From positions 87,291,758 through 87,355,757 of the forward strand of contig NC_062217.1 in NCBI RefSeq assembly GCF_902686445.1: 64,000 nt of DNA, in the 5' to 3' direction. Each line of letters starts with the position of its first letter. Within the stretch, counting starts at the first letter, position 1. Under the pieces are notes generated by a model. The model saw only the letters and a program-made list of their open reading frames with translations. It was not told where the DNA came from and did not search any database. The position numbers and the translations under genes were made by a program. This DNA comes from Sciurus carolinensis. Taxonomy: Eukaryota > Chordata > Mammalia > Rodentia > Sciuridae. Shown here piece by piece: positions 25,040 to 35,627 of this stretch.

Positions 25040-25215
25040 CTGGAATCTAACTCCATCATGCAACTAAACCCTCTGAGTCTAAGTATCCTCACCTTTAACA
25101 TGGAGCTAGTGAAAGTATCTACTTCTTAGCAGGAAGGAACAAGCATTAAATTAGATAGCATATAAAGTACACATTAAGTGCTGAGTGAATACAAGGAGTT
25201 CCTAATTATTATTAC
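25040..25215 (+). repeat. MIR-like SINE
   Basis: CTGAGTCTAAGTATCCTCACC ... TAACATGGAG, followed further on by AAGTGCTGAGTGAATA, resembles the conserved core and 3' part of a MIR element. Confidence 0.5.
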
Positions 25216-25640
25216 TTGTTGTCATTAAAAGTAAGTGAAGGGAAGCACACATGGATAGAAATCCAGTTCACATGAGTAAACAAATTCATCTCAGCCTCTG
25301 GATGGACTTAGGGGAAGAACGAGAAACCCCATCGCTACACTCAGGCAGTGAAGAGGGCTAGGATATGATGTCTGGAGTACTCGAGAGTGAAGTGATCTTG
25401 TCTCCAGGTATGGGAACAACTCCAATAAATGCTCTGTCAGCAAATCCCATGGAAAATCATGATGTTTTCACAATGCAGGATGACTCAGGTCAGGGAGCCC
25501 CAAAAACTTGTAGATGGTTTTGAATGATTAAGGCTTAAATCAAGTTCTGATTATGAAAAATAAGGCTATCAGATGAGTGAACTAATGGCTGCCTCTAGGA
25601 ACATACCTACTGCATGGACACTTAGGTGGTCCTGCCCTAC

Positions 25641-25741
25641 CTTGTACTCTGGGACTCCTGGTCTGTGGGTGGAGGCTGGACCATCAGGGGCATATCTCGC
25701 TGTGTGGGAGAGGGCTGTTGCTCATCACACTGACGGAAAGC
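25641..25741 (-). CDS. Internal coding exon, Gln/Pro-rich
   Basis: Acceptor TGTTGTTCCCAG and donor AAG|GTAGGG. The exon starts in phase 0 (GCT TTC CGT CAG) and ends with two bases, which matches the phase-0 end of exon 26011-26126 and the one-base start of exon 8001-8136. It encodes about 33 residues rich in Gln, Pro, Ser and Thr (QCDEQQPSPTQRD, PPPTDQESQST), probably a disordered cytoplasmic linker. The intron to the preceding exon is only 269 bases. Confidence 0.72.
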
Positions 25742-25821
25742 CTGGGAACAACAGACAGCTCTGTAATTTATGAGCCCAGGCAGAGACCAGAGTGTAGGGC
25801 CACCCCAAAAACCAAGGCCTT

Positions 25822-25847
25822 TGTGTGTGTGTGTGTGTGTGTGTGTG
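25822..25847. repeat. GT microsatellite
   Basis: About 13 pure GT units. Confidence 0.9.
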
Positions 25848-26010
25848 CACATGCACACATAAGTGGTTGTGTTCCTGTGCACGTATGTGTACGTGCATTT
25901 GTCCATATAGCATGTGCCTGAAGGTACCCATGCAGTTCTATGAGACCAAGGTTACAGACAGGCTGTTCTGAACACACAGGCAGGCTCCATTGCCCCTGGA
26001 GAGCTCTTAC

Positions 26011-26126
26011 CTTCCTGCTGGTCCTGGTCAGTGGTCCACATGCCTGAGAAAGTGCAGATGCCAGGGCAGTGATGGCTCTGTCAAGCTCTGGCTGAAAGTC
26101 CAGGGGAGACATGGTAGGGGTGCAAC
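26011..26126 (-). CDS. Internal coding exon, helical segment
   Basis: A strong acceptor (CTGTTCTGTCTTCTTCCCCAG) and a strong donor (AAG|GTAAGA). In the open frame it begins with two bases, then TGC ACC CCT ACC ATG, and gives 38 residues (SPLDFQPELDRAITALASAL SQ... ending TSRK) with an amphipathic helix pattern. It ends in phase 0, as required by the next exon. Its two-base start does not match the phase-0 end of exon 47856-48016, so an exon between them is missing. It could instead be a first coding exon using the internal ATG at 26110-26112, but the good acceptor upstream argues against that. Confidence 0.7.
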
Positions 26127-26394
26127 CTGGGGAAGAAGACAGAACAGAGAGACCCTGACGTGGACATCTCAATCAAGCATAGAAGCCTCACCCAACACCC
26201 ATTTCTCCTGTTCCTGTGTTCCTGGCCTTGTGTGCCCCTCACCTTCTAATATTTTCCCTCTTGTGCCATAGCCTGCTCTGACTTTCTTTCACTCTATTGT
26301 GCTAAATGATGGGGACAGAGCCTTAATCACATGTGTTGGTACATGAACACTTTCATTGTGTATGTGTATTCCCTTCCTCTATATCTCAATGTTT

Positions 26395-28995
26395 CTTTTT
26401 TTCCCATATTTTTTATTGGTGCATCATAGTTGTACAAATGGTGGGATTTGTTGTTATATCTGTGCTTGCACACAATATAACAATATAATTTGACCAATGT
26501 AATTCCTCAGTATTTCCCTTTCCTTTCCCCCATCCCTCCCCCTCGTCCCTTTACTATATTAATATCCTTTCGATATTCATGAGACACTGCCTACATCTTT
26601 CTTTTTCCCTTTTCCTCTCTAGCTTCCACATATGAGAGAAAAATGTACGACCTTGATCTTCTGAGTTTGGTTTATTTTGCTTAACATAATGGTCTCAAGT
26701 TCCATTCATTTTCCTGCAAATTATATAATTTCATTTTTATTTATGGCCAAATAAAACTTCATTGTGTATATATATAACACATTTTATTTATCCATTTATC
26801 CTTAGACGGATATCTAGTCGGTCCCATAGTTTGTCAATTGTGAATTGTGCTGCGTAAACATGGGTATGCATGCATCACTGTGGTTTGATGACTCTGTAAA
26901 TTCTTTAGGATAAATACAGAGGAGCAGTATATCTGGGTTATAGGGTGGTCCTATTTTTAGTCTTCTGAGGAACCTCCATACTGATTTCCACAGTGATTAT
27001 ACTAATTTACAATCCCACCAGTAGGGTAAAAGTGTTCCTTTTTCTCCACATCCTGTCCAGCATTTATTATTGTTTGCATTCTTGATGGCTGCCACTCTGA
27101 CTGGAGTGAGATGAAATCTCAGGGTAGTTTTGATTTGCATTTCTCTAGTTGCTAATGATATTGAACATTTTTCCATATATTTGTTGATCACTTGTATCTC
27201 TTCTTTTGAGAAGTATCTATTTAGTTCACTTACCCATTTATTAATTGGGTTATTTTTTGGCATTAAGTTTTTTGATTTGTTTATATATTCTGGATGTTAA
27301 TCCCTGTCAGAAGAGTAGCTAGCCAAGATATTCTCTCATTCTGCACATTCTCTTTTCACATTCTTAATTATTTCCTTTGCTGTGCAGAAGGAAACAATGA
27401 TTTAATTTGATACCATACCATTTATTAACTCTTGACATTATTTCCTGAGCTTCAGGAGTCCTACTGAGAAAGTCATTGCCTGTGCACATATGTTGCAGTG
27501 TTGACCCTATGTTTTTTCTAGGAGTTGCATAGTTTCTGGTTTAATTCCTAGGTGTTTGATGCATTTTGGTTGATTTCTGTGTAGGGTGAGAGATAAAGGA
27601 CTAGACTCATTATTCTACTATGGATAACCAGTTTTCCCAGAATCATTTGTTGAAAAGGCTGTCTTTTCTCCTATGTATGTTTTTGGCACCTTTGTCAAAG
27701 ATCAGATGACTGTATCAGAGTGGGTGTGTTCTGTGTCTTCTATTCCATGGCATTGGTCTATGTGTCTGTTTTTATGCCAATCCCACGCAGTTTTTGTTAT
27801 CATAGGTCTGTCGTTCTAATTCGTAGTCAGGTATTATGATGCCTTTAGCATTGCTTTTATTGCTTGTAATTGATTCCCCTATTCTGGTTCTTTTATTTTT
27901 TCTAGTTCTGTGAAAAATGCTTTTATTATTTTCATGAGAATTACATTTAATATGTGTACTGATTTGGCTATTTTAACAGTATTAATCATGCTTATCCATG
28001 AACAGGGGAGTCTTTCTGTCTTCTGAGGTCTTCTTCAGTTTCTTTCTTCATTGTTCCATAGTTCTCATTGTAGAGTCTTTCACCTTAGTTAGATCTATCT
28101 GTAGGTATTTTATTTTTTTGAGGTTATTGTGAATGGGATTGTTTTCCTGATTTCTTTCTTAGCAGTTCCACTGTCGGTGTACAAGAAAGATATTGAATTT
28201 TGTATGTTGATTTTTATAACCAGCTATTTGCTGAATTTATTAGCTCTAGCAGTCTTTTTGTGGAGTTTTTAGACCTTCTAAGTATAGGGTGATATCATCT
28301 TCTAATAGTGATAAATTGACTTGTGCCTTTTCTATTTTTATCCCTTTTATTTTTTTTCTCTTAACTAATTGTTCTGGCTAGAATTTCTAGTACTATGTTA
28401 AGTAGGAGTGGTGAGAGTGGATATCCTTATCTTGTTCTGGATTTTAGAGAAAATGCTTTTTAGGTTTTCCTCATTCACTATGATGCTGGCTTTGGATTTG
28501 TTGAATATAGGTTTTATGATGTTGAAGTAAGTTCCTTCTATCCCAAGTTTCTTTGGTTTTTTTCAGGATGAATGTGTTCTGAATTCTGTTGAAGGCTTTC
28601 CCTGCATTTATTGAGATGACTAAGTGAATTTTGTCCTTAAATCTATTTATGTGGGGAATTACATTTTTTGATTTGTATATGTTAAACTATCCTTGCAGCC
28701 CTGAAATAAAACAAAGTTGGTCATGATATGCAATCTTCTTAATGTGTTGTTGAATGCAATTAGCTATTATTTTGTTAAGGACTTTTGCATCTAAGTTTAT
28801 CAGGGATATTGATTAGTTTTCTTTCTTTGTTGTGCCCTTAGGTGGATGAGTGTGATGCTAGCTTTGTACAATGAATTTGTAAATGTTCCATCCTTTATAT
28901 TTTATAGAATAATTTGTACATCTCACTGTTTCTTACTTGTGTTTAACTCTGAAATGATTATAGACCTGCCCATCTTTTATGTATTCATTTCTTCT
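26395..28995 (-). mobile_element. 5'-truncated L1, antisense, intronic
   Basis: Reverse L1 with the 3' UTR at the left and ORF2 reverse-transcriptase sequence at the right. A short frame on the minus strand (27263 to 26997) shows the ORF2 C-terminal region with the zinc-knuckle part ([18 protein letters not shown]). Otherwise it is broken by stops. Confidence 0.75.
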
Positions 28996-30069
28996 TACTT
29001 CTTTCTGTTGTATCTTCTCCTTTTTTTCTGCTGCACGCTCTGCACTTTCAGCCTCTTCTGACCCCCACACTTAATGACACCACATCTGGCAAAGACTCCT
29101 GAGGTTTGGCAGTGGGAGTGTGGAATTCTACCCAGGATGGTTTTCCTAGGTTATAGAGCCTAACTTTTCCACAGGGCCAATTATTTGCTTTTTTTCTGTT
29201 TGATGAATTTTCATTAGGTCCTGCTTTTTGGGAAAAAATGTCCCTCACCAAGAAAAAATTAAGCCCTCCATCCCCTAGCAGTTGGCAATGGCATAGGATG
29301 GAGGTGAGTTTAGCCTCCACACATAGCCCTGTCAGTGACCCCCAAAAGGGATCTATGGGGTCATTAGGAAATGTACTTTATAGCTTGTCTCAGGCAGCTT
29401 TCAGAGGAAAGTGACTTTCTTGGTCCTACTCCTCCTAATCATTGGTCATGTCCCACTCCAGGAATATACTAATGGGATGTCTAAGAAGGGGAATATATTT
29501 GGAGAGAAAGTCACAGAAATGTGAACTCCCAGGCTTGTTGTGTGGACTGGGACATGCAGAGCTTCTGATTTCCAGCCAACCTGAACCTCAACTCAGGACA
29601 TAATTTGGCAGGACAGGGGTCATGGGAAAAGTGCCTTAGGTGCAGAGACTTAGACCCAAAAGCATTCTCATGTGATCCATACATCAATGAGGACCAAAGG
29701 AGTGAAGCCTTAACTGGCTTGACCAGCCTGTCTCACTGGGTCCTCAGGTCTGGAGTTTGGCTGAATGAGGTCTCGAGGCCTAGTGAGGTGATATCTTACG
29801 CCTTTTAGCTGTTGAGGTATGTGGAGCATATGGGCAGAGATGGAGCTCCTGGATCAACCTTTGGTGGGTCCTGTAGCCTCTTTGAAACTCAATTTCCTCC
29901 ACTGTTGATAAAAATGATGGTTGTAGAGATGGTGATAATGCCACTCATAGGTTTCCTGTAACAACTGAATGGTCATGTGGGGATAACACTTATCCTGCTT
30001 TGGAAATAGACTGAAATTAAGGATGATTTACTGATTGATAACTGTTTTCCTGCATTTTCTTATATGAAG
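28996..30069. other. Intronic sequence without a recognised gene
   Basis: No exon that fits the gene model was found. A MIR-like core lies at about 29870-29980. Confidence 0.45.
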
Positions 30070-30330
30070 AGTAAAGGCTTTGAAGGGCTATCCTTCTGAC
30101 TTGGAGATGCCAAGGAAACTGAAAGAGAATATTGCCCTTTGCTCTGGCTAGCACAGACTAATTAAATCTGCAAATCTGCATATGCATATTTCCTGACTTT
30201 TGTTCCATTTTGTCACCATTTTCCTTAATTTTTTTCTTACTTCATTGCTTCTGAAGATGGAAATTTGGAAACAACGTTTCTTCAATTTTCCTTCAAAGTT
30301 GAATAAAACTTATTTTTGAATAAGACTAAT
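30070..30330 (+). repeat. Dispersed repeat, copy 1 (possible LTR)
   Basis: AGTAAAGGCTTTGAAGGGCT ... CTAATTAAATCTGC, then ATATTTCCTGACTTTTGTTCC, has a related copy in the same orientation at about 46790-47090. An AATAAA at 30302-30307 fits an LTR R region. Family not recognised. Confidence 0.45.
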
Positions 30331-32194
30331 TTTCTGCCAATTTGATTCTGAATAATTGTGGAATAATTAGCAGTATAACCTAGCCTCACCCTCCAAGTGG
30401 TAATATTACTACCTGGTAACACTGATGGTAAGGATTATGCCCTTGGGCAACATGGCTCAAGCTGACAGTGATCTCTGGGGAGGAGAAGGTTCAAATGCTT
30501 GTGACTAGCTCAACCTACCGTTGAAATTCCAGGGAAATCCCAGCAATGCCTGGAGACATTTTAATTCCATGCCCCACCCGCTTCCTTCCTACTGTAGCAA
30601 CTATCTAAAAATACATTATTGGAAGGGAAAATAAAGTTATTGACTGTGGTTGATGAACTATGTTGGGTTGCCCCACTAATGTGCTTACTGAAAAATTTAT
30701 ATCCAATGTTTGAGACTTTGAACTTCAAGTGAATCATTTTGAGGTACCAGGTGGTATGAGATGAAAAACTCTAGCCACTGTTTGGGTTTGACTAGGCCAT
30801 TGACTTTTGGGATGCCAGAAAATAAGATGAAATTCAGAGGTCTAAAAATTTACCAACAGGCATATTGGTTTCTTTGGGGCTCCTTTGATTTTAGTTTGGA
30901 AAAAGATTACAACATGACCTATATATTTAAAAGTGAATAAGAATAGATAATAGTCAGGTGATAGGCCCCAATTAAAATCTGATTCAAAGGCAGAGACCAC
31001 ACCAGGAAGCTAACTGGTAGAAATATTAATGGTCACCATCAAGGTCTTTTTCAAATGTAAAAGACCATGAGGCTCACATGTGGGAACACTCCAGCCAACA
31101 CTTTGTCCCAAAGAATTGGGGGAATAGAAGGTGGGAGTGAAACCAGATGAGAGTTACAGGAAAGATTAAAACTCAGGCTAAAAGGACACAACCAATAGCC
31201 TTAATACTTCTTCCATGTCTGTTTAGCATAGGTTTTGTTCAATGCTCATACCCTCAAACTATAGAAGACTCTAAGTTAGCACACCAAAATGGGACTTTCC
31301 TGCTATCAGTTCCCCTACCCTCTGGTGGGGGTTTTCTCTATTCTCACTTAAACAAGTTCTACTCTGTTTACTCTTTCCTACCATTATTATCTATGGATTT
31401 TATTCTTCAAATTGCAAGACACGAGCCCAGAAAGAAACCGGTGAAGCAGGGAATCTAGTCTCATCTCAAAACTCCAGTTTCAAAAGGACTTGTTGATTTA
31501 AAGCAACTGTTTTATATATTTGTTAACTTGACTATTGGCTTATCAGGTTATCTTTTGATGGTTGCAGCAACAGATTTATCTACTTAATTTGAGAATTCCA
31601 TTTCAGAAGAACCTGAAGGAAATTTGAACAGTTTGTGTAAAAGGTGCCCATAAGGGCCTGATCATCTTCATTCCTTGAGCTACTCCTTTGCTCTTTGGTG
31701 TTTGGGATTTGTCCAAGCCACATAAGAAGACTTTTCTGACCCACTGCTGACACAGAGGAAAGGAACTTGTAAAAACAGCACTTTTTATTGATCCCAAATA
31801 TTTCCTGAACATAGGCCTTGCTTTAGCCATCAAATGAAACTTGATCAAAATTTATCCTTGATTGTTTTATTTTGAGCTCATGTTTTTTTCCCTCTGGTAA
31901 ATATACTTTTTTGATTCTGCACACTTAAATTATGTGTTTTTGTTTTATCTGACTAAAAGATGTTTCATTTTCCTCTGAAATGTTTTTTTTTTTTTTTCCC
32001 TCTCTGGTTAAGAAAAAAAAAAAAAAGAAACTGGTTATTCAAGCTTTGCTGGCCTTATAGTCTTTAAGATGTAAATTTTCTACCTGGGTTTAACTTTTAA
32101 AATATAAATTTAAGATTTACAGACAAGCTTTCAGTATCAAAATTAGCAAATGATAAATGTAAGCTTTAAATATTTGTCTATCACATAATTCCAG
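30331..32194. other. Intronic sequence with a signal-peptide-like frame
   Basis: A 103-codon plus-strand frame (31147-31458) starts with basic residues followed by a hydrophobic stretch (PIALILLPCLFSIGFVQC), like a secretory signal. There is no supporting domain. The rest is A/T-rich, with homopolymer tracts near 31983-32026. No gene is called. Confidence 0.35.
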
Positions 32195-33985
32195 TCATCT
32201 CATACCTGATAAAGTTTCCAAAAATATATGTTGGAGAAAAGACAGCCTTTTAAATAAATAGTTCTGGAAAAACTGGATATCCACATGTAGAAGAATGACA
32301 CTAGATCCCTATCTCTCATCCTGCACAAAAGTTAACTCAAAGTAGATCAGAGAACTAGGAAATAGACCAGAAACTTTGCAAATGCTGGAAGAAAACATAG
32401 GGTTGGTACTTCAACACATAGGCACAGGTACCAAATTCCTTAACAAGATCCCTAAAGCTCAGGAAATAAAACTAAGAATCAATAAGTAGGATGACATCTA
32501 GTTAAACAGCTTCTACACAGCAACAGAAATGATTAAGAGTGTGAAGAAAGAGCCTCCAGAATGGGACAAAATCTTTGCTAGATGCACCTCTGACAGGGGA
32601 TTAATATCCAGAATATATAAAGAATTAAAAAAAAACCCCAAACAAAAAAACAAACAACAACAAAATGCTACAAGTAACCCAATCAATAAATGAACAAAAG
32701 AACTAAACAGACACTCATCAAAAGAGAAATACAAAATAAATGGTCAACAGATACATGAAAAAATGTTTCAACATCTTTAACCATCAGGGAAATGCAAATC
32801 AAAACACACTGAGATTTCATTTTACTCCAGTTAGACTGGCAAATAATAAGAATACAAACAATAATAAATGCTGGTGAAGATGTGGGGAAAAAGGTACACC
32901 TATACATTGTTGGTAGAACTGAAAATAGTACAATCACTTTGGAAAGCGGTATGAAGATTCTTCAAACATTAGGAATAGAACACTGTTATGGTTTAGCTAT
33001 TAGGTATTCCCCCAAAGCTCATGTGTGAGAAAATTCAAGAAATTTTAGTGGTAAAATGATTGGGTTATGAGAACTTAACCTAATGAGTGCATTAATCCCC
33101 TGATAGGGATTAACTGGGTGGTGACCATAGGCATATAGAGTGTGGCAGGAGGAGGTGGTCATTGGGGGTTGTGCCTTTGGGATATGTATTTTGTTCTTGA
33201 CCAGGAGGGAGTCTCTCTCTGATTCCTGGTGCCATATCCTGAGTCACTTTCCTCTACCATACTCTTCTGCCATGATGTTATGTCACAACTTGGGCCCAGA
33301 GCAATGGAGTGGCCATCTATGGACTAAGACCTCTGAAACCATGGGCCCCAAATAAACTTTTCCTCCTTAAATTTTTTGTCAGATCTTTTGGTTATAGCAG
33401 TGAAAAGCTGACTAAAACAACCACTACACAACCCAGTTATCCCACTCCTTGATATTTATTCTAAAGAACTAAAATCAGTACACACTATATAGTCACATCA
33501 ATGTTTATAGCAGTGCAATTCACAATAACCAAGTTATGGAACCAGCTCAGGTGCCTGTCAATGAATACATTAACAAAAGATGAATACATTAACAAAACAT
33601 GGTGTATATGCGCAATGGAGTTTTACTCAGTCATTAAAAAGAATAAAATTATGGCATTTGCTGGTAAGTAGATGGAACTAGAGAATATCATGCTAAGTAA
33701 AATAAACCAAACTGAGAAAGTCAAGGGTCAAATGTTTTCTTGTATATGAGGAAGCTAAAGCAAAGAAAGGAGGGGAAAAAGGAGCGGGTGCGGGATCTTA
33801 TAAAAATAGAGGGAAGACCAGTGTCGTAGAGGAAGGGGATTGAAGGGGAGGGAGGAGGAAGGGAAAATGGAGGAAATGTGGAATGAGTTTGACAAAATTA
33901 TGCTATGTACATGTCTAAATATACCACAGTAAATTCCATATTTTTTTATATCTATAAAGCATCAATTAGGAAAAAAAAAAACAAT
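32195..33985 (+). mobile_element. 5'-truncated L1, sense, split by an LTR
   Basis: Sense L1 ORF2 C-terminal sequence and 3' region, ending in an A-run near 33970-33981. It is interrupted by the LTR at 32984-33419. Many stops; inactive. Confidence 0.7.
32984..33419 (+). mobile_element. Solo LTR, ERVL-MaLR-like
   Basis: TGTTATGGTTTAGC ... CTGACTAAAACA gives TG...CA ends. There is an AATAAA near 33350, about 70 bases from the 3' end. The left and right flanks (AACAC, ACCAC) are a near match for a 5-base duplication, and the host L1 resumes directly. Related to the copy at 8990-9452. Confidence 0.7.
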
Positions 33986-34157
33986 AAATGGAGGGAAGAC
34001 CAGTACAGTAGAGGAAGAGGAGTAGGGGGAAGGAAGAGGGGAGGGAAAGAGGAAGCGCTGGGAAATGAAATGGAGCAAATTAAATTCCATGCATTTATGA
34101 TTATGTCAGCATGAACCTCACTGTTATGTATAACTATAATATGCTAATAAAAGCATT
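33985..34157 (+). mobile_element. L1 3' end, second copy
   Basis: Purine-rich 3' UTR followed by TAACTATAATATGCTAATAA, abutting the previous L1 A-tail. Same type as 20590-20800. Confidence 0.6.
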
Positions 34158-35199
34158 TAAATTTCTTTTCTTGTGTGTGCCTAGGTGATTATGTATTATT
34201 TGCTTGCATGATACTAAATTGGCTCATAAATAAGTAGTACACAACTTAAAGCCTGTTAAGTTAGCCAAAATGCCTTTATTTTCCCCCAAATGCTTTTTGA
34301 TTAACATAACTTTAGTTAATTTGTGACAAACAGGTTAATATAAACTTATCCATAATAAGGAATGTCTTTAAAATCTGGCAATTCATTTTCTCTGCACTGC
34401 TAGCAAATTGGGACATTTGTCTCTAGATATTTAAGACGTAATGGTAAATGATTTCCACATATAATGACTTTTAGGGTTTTGTCAAGAAAATAACTTAAAA
34501 ATTTTAACTATGCTTGATTTCCATGACTAATCTAAAGACAGTTCTTTAAAATCTAAAGACAGTTCTTAAAACTAAATTTATTTAGTAAGTTAAATAAATA
34601 TTAGAACATGTGTATTCAATCTGTTTTTTGAAAAACATCCTTTGTTTTGCTATAAAAGTCCATTAATAAAGACTTTTCCAAATAAAATTGATTTTACCAA
34701 CAATATTTATTTATATGACCTAATGTCAACAGTCTATGATAAAATCTAAGACAACTTACCTGCTATTCCACAGTAAATTCCTTTCATATCTATTCTTTGC
34801 TTAAGTTTAATTCTTAAAAAGGTGGCTTTTTGAGTAGTTTTTTTTTAAAACAAGGAATCCTTGATTCAAAGGTAGAAATCTTAAGCTTTTCATACCTCAA
34901 ATATGTTGTGTTCTCTTTTGAACTGTGTAGTGCTTATATCTATCTATATATGATGACATCATGACTTGTCTAAAGTATTAATTGTTCAATGACTTGGGTA
35001 ATTCACAATTGATGCTATATGCTAAAATGTCTAGAATGAGTTTAGAGTTCTAAAAGATTTATAACTATTATTTAAAATGTATCAGCAATTTGATTTTATT
35101 TTGTATTTCTTTCCTTGTTCCAGGCCTAAAATAAACCAAAGAAAATAACACAATTTAAAATGCTAAGAATCTATGTATGGTTTCTGATTTTAATTTCTG
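34158..35199. other. A/T-rich sequence, no gene seen
   Basis: No exon, SINE or L1 recognised. It resembles the A/T-rich stretch at 44181-46340 in composition, but I could not align the two. Confidence 0.4.
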
Positions 35200-35203
35200 A
35201 AAT

Positions 35204-35627
35204 TGAGGCAGGAGTTTAAGAAAATCAAGATGACAGAGGCAGGATACAAGCAAAATGTAGACTGGAGTACAAGGCAGGGAGATGAGGCACCCTGTCCCTG
35301 TTTAAGGTATCATCACCATGGCAACTCCTACCACTGAAGGGCTTATTGCCATGGCAACTCCTACCACAGGTTCTATATTCTAATGAGGTGAAAATCAAGT
35401 GGGAACAAGTGGGGCAAGGTCTTCATAGCTTAGTATATAAGACAAGACTCACCTGACATGGAGCCTTGAGCCACTCATTTGCTCAGCCCACTCTGCTCTA
35501 TTTTACAGAGTGTTACTTTCACTTTCAGTCAATCTATGTTCTGCCTGTAACTTCTGGGTGTCTTGCTCAGTTCTTTGTTTAGGATGCCAAGAAACCGGAC
35601 ACTACATGAACACCCCCACCAGTGTCA
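35204..35627 (+). promoter_or_regulatory. 5' LTR of the class I ERV
   Basis: Starts TGAGGCAGG and ends AGTGTCA. A TATA box (TATATAA) is at 35434-35440. Two partly palindromic CCATGGCAAC blocks lie at 35312-35325 and 35345-35358. The poly(A) signal is decayed. Confidence 0.75.

Larger units (their letters stand above)
22451..25640. other. Mostly unique intronic sequence
   Basis: This lies in the intron between exons 25641-25741 and 8001-8136. No further exon that fits the gene's phase was found. It holds a TTATTC-type hexamer microsatellite (24364-24396), a B1-dID SINE (24415-24615) and a MIR-like segment (25040-25215). Confidence 0.5.

Noticed and set aside
29798..29880. Minus-strand frame ending in a GTAAGA donor, considered as the missing exon between 47856 and 26126
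   Set aside because: It overlaps a MIR-like core, and its best acceptor gives a two-base start that does not match the phase-0 end of exon 47856-48016.
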